Shown piece after piece: positions 56,616-64,000 of a stretch of 64,000 bases of DNA; within the stretch, counting starts at the first letter, position 1, and each line of letters begins with the position of its first letter. The notes under the pieces were generated by a model. That model did not search any database. It was not told the origin of the DNA and worked only from the letters and a program-made list of their open reading frames with translations. Where the stretch lies: NCBI GenBank assembly GCA_046351555.1, contig JAXLYI010000024.1, positions 1 to 64,000 of the forward strand, given 5' to 3'. A program made the translations under genes and the position numbers. Origin of the DNA: CAISKJ01 sp046351555 (GTDB lineage: Bacteria > Myxococcota_A > Polyangia > Polyangiales > Ga0077539).

Positions 56616-57730
56616 GCCTTGTTGGCGGCGGCGGCCATCTCGGCCACCTCGGTCGCGAAGTCCTTCGCGGGGGCCTTCTCGATGCCTTCGCCGACTTCGA
56701 AGCGGGCGAAGCGCACCACGGCGGTGCCCGGGACGGCCTTGGCGAGCTCGGCCTGGAGCTGGCCGATGGTCTTCTTCGACTCCTTCACCGAGAGCTGCTC
56801 GGTGAGGGTGACCTCGTTGGCCCACTTGGCCACCTTGCCGTCGAGGATCTTCTCGCGCTGCACCGCGGGGCGCGCGCGCACCTTGTCGGCCGCCTTGCGC
56901 ATGCCGTCGAGCGTCGCGGCGTCCTTCTCGCTGCGGGCCATGTGGTCCTTGAAGGCCGCGTCGAGGTCGCCGACCTCGCGCTCCTCCTCGCGGGCCCACT
57001 CCACCAGCTTCCCGCGGATCACCTCGACGAACTGGTCGGGCGCCGCGAGCGCCTCGGCGTCCTCCTTGTCCATCAGCGCCGAGAGGATCTCGCGCTGCTT
57101 CAGCAGGGTGTCGGCCGGCACGTCGGACTTCAGGAGGTAGAGCGGGCTCATCGACGCCACCTGGAGCGCGATGTCGTCGGCGAACTCCTGCACGCGCGGG
57201 TCGCCCGCGTTGGACGACGCGACCTCCACCATCACCGCGATGCGCGAGCCGTGGTGGATGTACGTCTTGAGGAGGTTCGAGCCCGCGGCGGCGTAGTGCA
57301 CCACGCGGCGGACGGCGTGCTTCTCGCCCGAGCGCGCGGTGAGCTCGTCGGCGTGCTCCTGGAGCGTCTTGCCGCCGACCGACACCGCGTTGAGCGCGGC
57401 CGCGTCGGGCGTGCGGTGCGCGAGGGCCGCGTCGGACACCCGCGCGAGCAGGCCCTTGAAGTCGTCGCCCTTGGCCACGAAGTCCGTCTGGCAGTTGACC
57501 TCGACCAGCACGCCGTCGCGGCCGTCGGCCGAGAGGAGCGCGTTGACGAGGCCCTCGGCGGCCACCTTGCCGGCCTTGTTGGCGGCCTTCGTCAGGCCCT
57601 TCTTCGCGAGGACCTCCGCCGCGCCGGCCATGTCGCCGTTGGCCTCCTGGAGCGCCTTCTTGCAGTCCATCATGCCGGCCTGCGTGCGCTCGCGGAGTTC
57701 CTTCACCATTGCTGCCGTGATCTCAGCCAT
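56612..57730 (-). CDS. tsf: Elongation factor Ts
   Basis: It exchanges GDP for GTP on EF-Tu. The 372 residues start MAEITAAMVKELRERTQAGM with the UBA domain, and have the core TDFVAKGDDFKGL and VNCQTDF motif of EF-Ts. It is longer than the E. coli protein (about 283) because of a 40-60 residue insertion in the coiled region; this size occurs in other high-GC bacteria. A strong AGAGGAAG precedes the ATG. It follows rpsB after 138 bp with no terminator seen, the conserved order. Confidence 0.97.
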   Translation of the reverse strand: MAEITAAMVKELRERTQAGMMDCKKALQEANGDMAGAAEVLAKKGLTKAANKAGKVAAEGLVNALLSADGRDGVLVEVNCQTDFVAKGDDFKGLLARVSDAALAHRTPDAAALNAVSVGGKTLQEHADELTARSGEKHAVRRVVHYAAAGSNLLKTYIHHGSRIAVMVEVASSNAGDPRVQEFADDIALQVASMSPLYLLKSDVPADTLLKQREILSALMDKEDAEALAAPDQFVEVIRGKLVEWAREEEREVGDLDAAFKDHMARSEKDAATLDGMRKAADKVRARPAVQREKILDGKVAKWANEVTLTEQLSVKESKKTIGQLQAELAKAVPGTAVVRFARFEVGEGIEKAPAKDFATEVAEMAAAANKA

Positions 57731-57868
57731 GACACTTCCTCTTGTCGTCGTCGTGCGGGCGCCCGCGCGTCGGGAGTGACGGGCGGGCGCGTTGGGGGTC
57801 GAAGGTTGTTGCGGTGAGAGAGGGGGCCGCGGGGCGCGCGTCTGCGGCAACGCCCCGCAGCAGTGCGC

Positions 57869-58774
57869 TCAGCGGCGCCCGCCGCCGGGGCGCCCGCCGG
57901 GGCCGCGCCCGCCGCCGGGGCCGCCGCGCCCGCCGGGGCCGCCGGGGCCGCGCCGGTCGCCGTCGCGCCCGCCGCGCCCGCGGTCGCGGTCGCGAACCAC
58001 CTCGACCGCCGGGCCCGCGTTGTGCCCGCGGGGGTGGTCGTCGTGGCCCGAGTCGCGGCGCTTCTGCGTGCCCTCGATCGCGGCGTCGGCCACGCGCGCC
58101 GTGATCAGCTTGATCGAGCGGATCGCGTCGTCGTTGCCCGGGATCGGGAAGTCGATGAGGTCGGGGTCGCAGTTGGTGTCGGTGATCGCGATGATCGGGA
58201 TCTGGAGCTTGCGCGCCTCCTTCACCGCGATGTCCTCGAGCGCCGGGTCGATGATGAACACCGCGCCGGGGAGCCCGTTCATGTTCTTGAGGCCGCCGAT
58301 GTACTCCTCGAGGCGGACGCGCTCCTTCTCGAGCTTGAGCACTTCCTTCTTCGGACGCGCGTCGTAGCCGCCGTCCTCCTTCATCTTCTCGAGCTCGCGC
58401 AGCCGCTCGATGCCCGTGCGGATCGTGCGGAAGTTGGTGAGCGTCCCGCCGAGCCAGCGGTTGGTCACGAAGTGCATCGCGGAGCGAAGGGCCTCCTCCT
58501 GCACGATCTCCTGCGCCTGGCGCTTGGTGCCCACGAAGAGCACGTGCCCGCCCTTGCCGACCATGTCCGAGATGAAGTTGTACGCGCGGGTGAAGAGCTT
58601 CGCGGTCTGGTCGAGGTCCACGATGTGGATCCCGTTGCGCGCCCCGTAGATGTACTGGCGCATCTTCGGGTTCCACCGCTTGGTCTGGTGGCCGAAGTGA
58701 ACGCCGGCTTCGAGCAGGGCGCGGACGGGCAGCGGGGCCTCGTTGACCGCGGGCATCACGTTTTCCATCGTCAT
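57869..58774 (-). CDS. rpsB: 30S ribosomal protein S2 with Gly/Arg-rich tail
   Basis: A 301-residue S2. The fold is complete: LLEAGVHFGHQTKRWNPKM at the start, VLFVGTKRQAQEIV, NRWLGGTLTNFRTI, and VFIIDPALEDIAVKEARKL with DTNCDPDLIDFPIPGNDDA. After residue 245 comes an unusual tail rich in Asp/Arg, then Gly/Pro/Arg repeats (GGPGGRGGPGGGRGPGGR type). Ribosomal cores elsewhere end before this point. The tail resembles RGG-type RNA-binding segments. ATG at 58774; a GGAG is 12 nt upstream. Confidence 0.97.
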   Translation of the reverse strand: MTMENVMPAVNEAPLPVRALLEAGVHFGHQTKRWNPKMRQYIYGARNGIHIVDLDQTAKLFTRAYNFISDMVGKGGHVLFVGTKRQAQEIVQEEALRSAMHFVTNRWLGGTLTNFRTIRTGIERLRELEKMKEDGGYDARPKKEVLKLEKERVRLEEYIGGLKNMNGLPGAVFIIDPALEDIAVKEARKLQIPIIAITDTNCDPDLIDFPIPGNDDAIRSIKLITARVADAAIEGTQKRRDSGHDDHPRGHNAGPAVEVVRDRDRGRGGRDGDRRGPGGPGGRGGPGGGRGPGGRPGGGRR

Positions 58775-58830
58775 TGCAGCTATCGCTCCGTTCGGGTTGT
58801 CGCCTCCCCCGGCTGAGCGGCTGTGCGCCG

Positions 58831-58876
58831 CCGCGATCGACCACCCGCTTCGGAAGCGGGCACCCTGCGATCGCGG
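58831..58876 (-). promoter_or_regulatory. Structured leader hairpin of rpsB
   Basis: A long stem-loop in the rpsB leader: outer stem CCGCGATCG (58831-58839) with CGATCGCGG (58868-58876), inner stem CCCGCTT (58844-58850) with AAGCGGG (58854-58860). It ends about 57 nt before the rpsB ATG. S2 represses its own operon by binding the leader in other bacteria, so this is a candidate binding structure. Confidence 0.6.
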
Positions 58877-58927
58877 AGCCGAGCGTGATCATCACGTCGG
58901 CGACCCTGCCGGGGTGTGGATTTCCGC

Positions 58928-58945
58928 GGAAAATCGGGGTTTTCC
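58928..58945 (-). promoter_or_regulatory. Second leader hairpin / palindrome near the rpsB mRNA start
   Basis: GGAAAA (58928-58933) and TTTTCC (58940-58945) make a 6-bp stem. It overlaps a 12-bp palindrome TTTCCGCGGAAA (58921-58932), a variant half of which, TTTCCACGGA, recurs at 58941. It could act as DNA operator or RNA structure just after the predicted transcription start. Confidence 0.4.
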
Positions 58946-58959
58946 ACGGAGGGGCGCGG

Positions 58960-58988
58960 AAGCTACACCAACCCCGCCCGCCTGCCAA
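58960..58988 (-). promoter_or_regulatory. Predicted promoter of rpsB-tsf
   Basis: On the minus strand a -35 box TTGGCA (58983-58988) and a -10 box TAGCTT (58960-58965) are exactly 17 bp apart. The start would be near 58953, giving a leader of about 180 nt that includes the two hairpins. Confidence 0.6.
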
Positions 58989-59007
58989 GGGGGGAGCGGG
59001 CGGGACT

Positions 59008-59619
59008 TCACCCGAGCGCGTGCCCGAAGAGCGCCCGCAGCCGCGCCTCCTCGTCGCGCGCCCGCCGCGTCTCCGCGCGAAGTCCCGTGATGCACCCCGG
59101 TGGCACCTGCCGCGCGAGGAGGACCCCGTTGGCGCTTCGGTAGAGCCCGACGCCATCGGCCCGCAGCCGCACCGGGTCGATGCGGAGCAGCACGTCGACG
59201 CCGGCCCGCTTGCCCACCTTGCTGTCGGTCTCCGCCGCGAGGTGGACGTGCGTCCGCTCGCCCGGGAGGATGCCTTCGCGCGCGATCGGCTCCACCGCCG
59301 CGAGGCTGGTGCCGTGCCAGACGGGCTCGTCGCGCGGGTCGATCGCCCACGACGCCTCCAACGCCTCGAGCGTCACCGGCATCCCCGCCCGCGAGTGCCC
59401 CTGGCACGCCCGGATGAGCTCCCCGCGCACCTCCAGCCGCGACTTGTTGTTCTCGCGGACCGCCACGTCGAGCGCGGCCCGGGTGGTCTTCGCCTTCGCC
59501 ACCACGTCGTCGACGCGCGCCCAGCCGGCCTCGTCCATCGCCAGCCCGGCCTCGTTGGCGCCGTGCCGCAGGAGCCACGACAGCGCGTGGCTCAGCCTCG
59601 TCACTTCCTTCGGGTGCAT
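59008..59619 (-). CDS. kptA: RNA 2'-phosphotransferase (Tpt1/KptA)
   Basis: It removes an internal 2'-phosphate from RNA with NAD, as in eukaryotic tRNA splicing; its bacterial substrate is unclear. The 203 residues match the family: LSHALSWLLRHGANEAGLAM, GWARVDDVVA, LIRACQGHS, PVWHGTS, and LLRIDPVRLRADG with VGLYRSANGVLLA. The start ATG (59617-59619) was chosen because AAGGAG lies 9 nt upstream; the ATG 9 bp before it would touch that sequence. It is divergent from a LysR gene across a palindromic operator. Confidence 0.93.
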   Translation of the reverse strand: MHPKEVTRLSHALSWLLRHGANEAGLAMDEAGWARVDDVVAKAKTTRAALDVAVRENNKSRLEVRGELIRACQGHSRAGMPVTLEALEASWAIDPRDEPVWHGTSLAAVEPIAREGILPGERTHVHLAAETDSKVGKRAGVDVLLRIDPVRLRADGVGLYRSANGVLLARQVPPGCITGLRAETRRARDEEARLRALFGHALG

Positions 59620-59690
59620 CGCTCGCATCTCCTTCGCCGCGGAGTAGTCCACGCCGCGGCCGCCCGCGGAAGTCGCCGTTGGTGAGCAGG

Positions 59691-59707
59691 TATCACGGTT
59701 CGTGATA
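59691..59707. promoter_or_regulatory. LysR-type operator between kptA and lysR
   Basis: The palindrome TATCACG-GTT-CGTGATA contains ATC-N9-GAT, the LysR-family box, with T-N11-A in its centre. It ends 11 bp before the LysR start and 71 bp before kptA, where autoregulation and divergent control would be expected. Confidence 0.75.
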
Positions 59708-59718
59708 GTCCACGTCGG

Positions 59719-60597
59719 GTGTTCACCGCCGACCTCGCGCTCCTCCGCGCCTTCGCCGTCTTCGCCGGGCACCGCAACCTCACGCGGGCGGCGCGGGCGC
59801 TCCACGTCTCGCAGCCCGCCCTCCACGCCCAGCTCGCACGCCTCGCCGCCTCGCTCGGCGTCACCCTCTACCGCCGCGCCGGCCGCGGCCTCGCCCTCAC
59901 CCCCGACGGCGAACGAGTCGCCGCCTTCGCCCGCGACGTCACCGAGCGCTGCGAGCGCTTCGGCCACGAGCTCCACGGCGCCGCCCCGTCGCGCCCGCTG
60001 GCCCTCTGCGCCGGGGCGGGCTCGTACCTCCACCTCCTCGGCGACGCGCTCCGCCGGTGGTTCGCCGCGCCGCCCCACCCGCTCCGCCTCCTCACGGGCG
60101 ACCGCGAGGCCACCGTGGACGCCGTCCGCGGCGGCGAGGCTCAGCTCGGCGTGGCCCCGCTCGACGGCGCGGTGGAGGGCGTGCGGGGCGACGTGCTCGC
60201 GGTGGTCCCGCTGGTGGCGGCGCTGCCCGCGGGCTCTCCGCTCGCGGCGAGGCAGAGGCTCCGCGCGCGCGACCTCGGCGACGTCCCGCTGGTGCTTCCG
60301 ACCTCCGAGCGCCCGCACCGGCAGCGCGTCGAGGCGGCCCTGCGCGCGGCGGGCGCGTCGCCCCACATCGCGGCCGAGGCCAACGGCTGGGAGCTCGCGC
60401 TCCGCTTCGTCGAGTTCGGGCTCGGCGCGTCGGTGGTCAGCGGCTTCTGCGCGATGCCTTCGGGCGTGGTGGCGAGGCCCCTCGGCGACCTCCCGCCGAC
60501 GACGTACCACCTGCTCCGCCGCGACGACGGCGACCGCCACGCCCCGCGCCAGCAGTTGCGCCAGCACCTCCTCGCGGCCTGCAAGGCGTGGCGTTGA
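59719..60597 (+). CDS. LysR-family transcriptional regulator
   Basis: A 292-residue regulator. The N-terminal winged helix has LALLRAFAVFAGHRNLTRAA and RALHVSQPALHAQLARLAA. The effector domain (about 90-290) is complete, with LALCAGAGSYLHLLGD, VAPLDGAVEGVRGDVLAVVP and GLGASVVSGFC. The start is a GTG directly after the operator. It probably controls itself and kptA; the inducer is unknown. Confidence 0.9.
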   Translation: MFTADLALLRAFAVFAGHRNLTRAARALHVSQPALHAQLARLAASLGVTLYRRAGRGLALTPDGERVAAFARDVTERCERFGHELHGAAPSRPLALCAGAGSYLHLLGDALRRWFAAPPHPLRLLTGDREATVDAVRGGEAQLGVAPLDGAVEGVRGDVLAVVPLVAALPAGSPLAARQRLRARDLGDVPLVLPTSERPHRQRVEAALRAAGASPHIAAEANGWELALRFVEFGLGASVVSGFCAMPSGVVARPLGDLPPTTYHLLRRDDGDRHAPRQQLRQHLLAACKAWR

Positions 60598-60674
60598 GCG
60601 GCGGGCACGGGCCGTGCTCCGTGGCGTCGGCAGCGCCCGCGCCCAGCGGTTTCTGCGCAAGGATGTGCCACTCC

Positions 60675-61616
60675 ATGAAGCTCGCGCCCTACGCCCTCTG
60701 CCTCGTCACCTTCGCCGCCGGCTGCGCCGATGTCATCACTGGCGCCCCCGCGCAGGACGCCGCCCCCACGCAGGACGCCGCGCGCGACGCAGGCGCCTGT
60801 ACGCTCCCGGGTGGCGGCACTTGCGCGCTCGGCGCGACCTGCCCCGCGGGTGACGGCTGCAACACCTGCACGTGCACGGCGAGCGGCCTCGGCTGCACGC
60901 TGATCGGGTGCGTCGTGCCCGACGGCGGCCCCGGCGACGCGACGGTCCCTGACGCGGCGGCGGGCTGCCAGCTCCCCAACGGCGCGTTCTGCCCGGCGGG
61001 AACCACCTGCCCCGCGGGCGACGGATGCAACGTCTGCCGCTGCGCGCCGACGGGCGGGACGATGTGCACCACGATCGGCTGCACCACGCCCGACGCGGGG
61101 CCGCGCGCGTGCCGGTCGCGCGCCCAATGCAACCCCTGGGAGGACTGCCTCTTCTCCGCGCCCGGTTGCGACATCCAGGGCACCTGCGGCTCGCCGCGCG
61201 ACTGCGCCGCGATCGTCCCGTACTGCGGCTGCGATGGCGAGACCTTCCGCGACTGCCCCGGCCTCACCACGCAGCCCTACGCCTCGGAGGGCGAGTGCCC
61301 GGGCGCGACCGACGGCGGCATGGGCGGTCGCTGCGACGGCGCCTACCTCGGGCGCGACGGACGCTCGTGCGTCGGCCCCGCCGACAACCCCCTCCCGCTC
61401 GACTGCTGCACCTGGAACTGCGACACCCGCACGGCCCCCTGCGACTCGCTCCCGCCGCCCTGCGCCGCGGGGCTGGTCAACACGGTCGTCGGCTGCTGGG
61501 GGCCCTGCGTCCCGCCGAGCGCGTGCATGCCGATGCCCTGCGGCGAGGGCAACACCTGCCCGTCACCCGCGTGGCGCTGCAACCCGATGACGAGGCTCTG
61601 CGACTCGGCGCTGTGA
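60675..61616 (+). CDS. Cys-rich lipoprotein with Kazal-like segment
   Basis: A 313-residue lipoprotein starting MKLAPYALCLVTFAAGC, a good lipobox. Two related Cys-rich units follow (TCPAGDGCNTCTCTASGLGC and TCPAGDGCNVCRCAPTGG) and then a Kazal-type protease-inhibitor-like segment (PYCGCDGETFRDCPGLTTQP with SEGECPG), then two further Cys clusters. Kazal units inhibit serine proteases in other proteins; here this is only a resemblance. An ATG 12 bp upstream is an alternative start. It converges with the WD40 gene. Confidence 0.8.
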   Translation: MKLAPYALCLVTFAAGCADVITGAPAQDAAPTQDAARDAGACTLPGGGTCALGATCPAGDGCNTCTCTASGLGCTLIGCVVPDGGPGDATVPDAAAGCQLPNGAFCPAGTTCPAGDGCNVCRCAPTGGTMCTTIGCTTPDAGPRACRSRAQCNPWEDCLFSAPGCDIQGTCGSPRDCAAIVPYCGCDGETFRDCPGLTTQPYASEGECPGATDGGMGGRCDGAYLGRDGRSCVGPADNPLPLDCCTWNCDTRTAPCDSLPPPCAAGLVNTVVGCWGPCVPPSACMPMPCGEGNTCPSPAWRCNPMTRLCDSAL

Positions 61617-61626
61617 GCGGCGCCCG

Positions 61627-62544
61627 TCAGCGCGTCGCCGCGCGAACCACCCCGTCGTCGCAGCCCAGGAACACCTCCGCGCCCAGCGATGCGACCCCGC
61701 AGGCGTGCGTCGCGCCGAGGCTCCACACCCGGACTTCCGTGTACGCCGGGGCCCTCCACACGCGCACCGTGCCGTCGGATGAGGCGGTGACCACGTCGCC
61801 GCCGTCGGTGAAGCACACGGCCGTGACGGGCTTCGTGTGGCCCGCGAGCACCGCGACGCAGCGCGACGACGCGGGGTCCCACACGCGGGCGGTCTTGTCC
61901 TGCGAGGCCGACGCGAGGCGGGCGCCGTCGCGCGCGTAGGCGAGGGCGAGGATCTTCCCCGCGTGCCCTTCGAGCGATCCCTTTGGCGCGCAGGTGCGTG
62001 GGTCCCAGAGGTGCACGGCCTTGTCGGCGTTGCCCGACGCCGCGCTCCGCAAATCACCCGCCATCGCCGTGAACCACATGATCGACCGCGGCGACCTGTG
62101 CTGCGCGACGACCGCGCCCGCGGCGACGTCCCAGAGGCGCACGGTCTTGTCGCCGCAGTTGCCGGTGAAGACGAAGCGCCCGTCGTCGGACCACGTCACC
62201 GACGCGACGATGCCGCCGAGGCTCGCGCGCAGCCGCTCGACGCCCGTGGCGACCTCCCACACGCGGAAGGTGCAGTCGCCGAAGCCCGCGGCCACGAGGC
62301 TCCCGTCGGGGCTCACGGCGGCCTGCCAGCAGACGCCCCCTTCGTCCGCGCCGACGCGGCGGACGAGCGCCCCGGTGGCGGCGTCCCAGAGGGAGACCTG
62401 CGACCCCGTCAGGCGTCCGCCGGAGAGGCCCATGACGGAGGCCGCGATCCTACCCGCCGACGCGGTGAGGCCGATGACGGGCGCGCCGACGGTGCACACG
62501 GCGCGGAGGTCGGCGGGCGCGGGGAGGGGCTTCTTCGGGGCCAT
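61627..62544 (-). CDS. WD40-repeat protein
   Basis: A 305-residue cytoplasmic protein built of seven WD40-type repeats. Clear ones end VSLWDAATG, FRVWEVATG, VRLWDVAAG, VHLWDPRTC, ARVWDPASS and VRVWRAPAY. The family forms a seven-bladed propeller used as a binding platform. No signal peptide is present. ATG at 62544. There is no kinase or protease domain in the chain; the partner is unknown. Confidence 0.88.
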   Translation of the reverse strand: MAPKKPLPAPADLRAVCTVGAPVIGLTASAGRIAASVMGLSGGRLTGSQVSLWDAATGALVRRVGADEGGVCWQAAVSPDGSLVAAGFGDCTFRVWEVATGVERLRASLGGIVASVTWSDDGRFVFTGNCGDKTVRLWDVAAGAVVAQHRSPRSIMWFTAMAGDLRSAASGNADKAVHLWDPRTCAPKGSLEGHAGKILALAYARDGARLASASQDKTARVWDPASSRCVAVLAGHTKPVTAVCFTDGGDVVTASSDGTVRVWRAPAYTEVRVWSLGATHACGVASLGAEVFLGCDDGVVRAATR

Positions 62545-62591
62545 GCGGCGACGGTGGCAGAGCGCGCGCGGAGCGTCCACTCGGCGGCGGG

Positions 62592-63146
62592 TCAGCGCAT
62601 CGGAGAGCCGTCGCGCGTGGCGAAGCGCTCGACGCCTACGGTCGTGTCGAGCACGAGCACGTCGGCCTCCACGCGCGCCGCGGTGTAGGCCCGCGCGAAG
62701 CCGCGGAGATCGCGCTCCCAGAGGCGCCGGCCGGAGCCGAGGTCGACGGCGCGGAGGGTGGCGTGGAACCTGTGGTAGCCGAGGTCCCAGCAGTCGCTTC
62801 CCCCGCGGGGGACGAGGTCTTCGCAGCGGTGCTCGATCACGGCGAAGCGCACGCCCGCGGCGTCGGCGTGGCGCACCGCGACCTCCGCGACGACGACGCG
62901 CCGCGACCACCGGCCGCCGGGGAGGGGCGCGACGCGCGTGAGGACGCCCGGCAGCAGCGCGCTCTCGGCGAGGACGGCGGGCGCGTCGGGGGGCGCCGCG
63001 ACGTCGGGCGCCGCCGCGTCGGGTGCTGCGGGGCGCGGTGCGTCGAGGGCGGCCGGGCGCGCCGAGGCGGGCGGCGCCGGGGGCGCGGCGGTGCGGGCGC
63101 ACGCGGTGAAGAAGGCGATGAACGCGAGTCGGGAGGGCGTCGTCAC
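62592..63146 (-). CDS. Small lipoprotein with PQQ-like strand
   Basis: A 184-residue product with a lipoprotein signal (RLAFIAFFTAC) and a Pro/Ala-rich linker of about 50 residues. The C-terminal part has LRAVDLGSGRRLWERDLRGF and DVLVLDTTVGVERF, like a PQQ-propeller strand. One or two blades are too few for a full propeller. The function is unknown. It is 47 bp from the WD40 gene, transcribed in the same direction. Confidence 0.7.
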   Translation of the reverse strand: MTTPSRLAFIAFFTACARTAAPPAPPASARPAALDAPRPAAPDAAAPDVAAPPDAPAVLAESALLPGVLTRVAPLPGGRWSRRVVVAEVAVRHADAAGVRFAVIEHRCEDLVPRGGSDCWDLGYHRFHATLRAVDLGSGRRLWERDLRGFARAYTAARVEADVLVLDTTVGVERFATRDGSPMR

Positions 63147-63188
63147 GGCCCGCTGGAGACGCGGCGCGCGCCCGCGCGGTCTGACCCG

Positions 63189-64000
63189 TCAGGCGCCCAT
63201 GGGGTGGGCGGCGAAGTGCTCGACGGCGAGGTCGAGGAAGGCGCGGGTGCGCGGGGCCAGGTGCCGGTCGCTCGGGTACACCGCGTACATCACCCCGCGC
63301 GGGGCGCTCCACGCGCCGAGCACCTCGCGCAGCTCGCTGCGGCGCAGCGCGTCGCGGGCGACGAAGTCCGGGAGCATCGTGACCCCGAGGCCCGCGCAGG
63401 CGAGGTCGCGCACGAGCGTCATGCTGTTCGCGGCGACCCGCGGGGTGACGGAGACGGCGACCTTGCGGCCCCGCGCGGTGAAGGCCCAGCGGGTCGGGTC
63501 GCGGCGGCCGGTGAACGCCACCACGTCGTGCGCCTTGAGGTCGGCCGGCCGCGCCGGCTCGCCGCGCGCGCGGAGGTACTCCGGCGACGCGAACACCCGC
63601 TGCCGGCCGCTGCCGAGCGCCCGCGCCACGAGCGAGGAGTCCGCGAGGCGCCCGGCGCGCAGCGCGCAGTCGATGCCCTCGCCGACGATCGGGACGACGC
63701 GGTCGTCGAGGGTCAGCTCCACCCGCACCTCCGGGAAGCGCCGCGCGTACGTCGCGATCACGGGCCCCAGGTACGCCTCCGCGAAGAGCGGCGGCGCCGC
63801 CACGCGCAGCGTCCCGCTCGGCCGCTCCCGCAGCGCGCGCACGGCCCCCTCGGCCTCGCGCAGCGCCGCGAGCGCCGGCCGCACCCGGTCGTAGAGCGCC
63901 CGGCCCTCCTCGGTGAGCGCCACCGCGCGCGTGCTCCGCTGGAGCAGCCGGGCCCCGAGGTGGGCCTCCAGCGCCGCGAGCCCGCGGCTCACGCTCGAGC
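63189..64000 (-). CDS. LysR-family transcriptional regulator (N-terminus outside window)
   Basis: At least 270 codons of a LysR regulator; the frame continues past the window end (the residues before it, SSVSRGLAALEAHLGARLLQ, are the DNA-recognition helix region). The effector domain is complete, with PPLFAEAYLGPVIATYARRF, CALRAGRLADSSLVARALG and LGVTMLPDFVARDAL. The start is not in the window. Confidence 0.92.
   Translation of the reverse strand, partial: SSVSRGLAALEAHLGARLLQRSTRAVALTEEGRALYDRVRPALAALREAEGAVRALRERPSGTLRVAAPPLFAEAYLGPVIATYARRFPEVRVELTLDDRVVPIVGEGIDCALRAGRLADSSLVARALGSGRQRVFASPEYLRARGEPARPADLKAHDVVAFTGRRDPTRWAFTARGRKVAVSVTPRVAANSMTLVRDLACAGLGVTMLPDFVARDALRRSELREVLGAWSAPRGVMYAVYPSDRHLAPRTRAFLDLAVEHFAAHPMGA

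Overview
This is a 64-kb stretch of very GC-rich bacterial chromosome, most probably from a myxobacterium (Myxococcota, Polyangia/Sandaracinus-like). The grounds are a MYXO-CTERM-type tail on a multihaem cytochrome, many lipoproteins with Asp/Ala/Pro-rich linkers and Cys-rich repeats, Ser/Thr kinases with AAA and TPR modules, FHA proteins, and a sigma54-type activator. Species cannot be fixed from the sequence alone.

Left edge (1-5.6 kb), accessory DNA. The window opens in an integron: a low-GC cassette gene read leftwards, a GTTAGGC recombination core, an AT-richer attI-like region and an IntI-type integrase read rightwards. A hypothetical gene follows, then an IS110-family transposase between two inverted copies of a ~213-bp repeat. 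One copy is interrupted by a ~180-bp element with perfect 41-bp terminal inverted repeats.

5.6-18.9 kb. A leftward operon of five genes with 4-nt overlaps makes a cyclic-nucleotide-gated-type patatin phospholipase, a ketoacyl-ACP synthase III, an acyltransferase, an SDR reductase lacking its Tyr, and a CMD-fold protein: a candidate lipid-building module. Divergent from it, four overlapping genes encode an exported PEP/pyruvate-dikinase-like protein, two outer-membrane barrel proteins and a lamin-tail lipoprotein. Then come ftsQ, an FHA protein, 3-hydroxyacyl-CoA dehydrogenase and enoyl-CoA hydratase.

18.9-28 kb. tRNA-Asp and, facing it, a selenocysteine tRNA (selC), so the organism probably makes selenoproteins. 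Next are an Asp-box lipoprotein, htpG, a five-haem MYXO-CTERM cytochrome, and a creatininase-family gene in an operon with a helical protein and a large sialidase-like lipoprotein.

28-42 kb. A type IIG-like restriction-modification enzyme with a translationally coupled partner, 21-bp tandem repeats upstream of it, two frameshifted genes, yaeQ, glyoxalase II, a FecR-domain protein, a 1103-residue alpha/beta-hydrolase lipoprotein and a degenerate GTPase with a histone-like Lys/Pro/Ala tail.

42-52.6 kb, the most unusual locus. Six closely packed leftward genes: a FHA/AAA+ activator with an altered GAFTGA loop, a Ser/Thr kinase-AAA-TPR regulator, a NIPSNAP-like protein, an unknown 197-residue protein, a YcaO enzyme and TfuA. 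YcaO plus TfuA is the pair known for backbone thioamidation, so this looks like a kinase-controlled peptide or protein modification system. A divergent transmembrane pseudokinase carries repeated T-M-A-L-D motifs.

52.6-64 kb. A Cys-rich lipoprotein ending in a Vps62-like domain, a membrane Cys-phosphatase coupled to tsf, rpsB with a structured leader and a Gly/Arg-rich tail, RNA 2'-phosphotransferase (kptA) facing a LysR gene across a perfect LysR operator, a Kazal-like lipoprotein, a WD40 protein, a small lipoprotein and a LysR gene cut by the window end.
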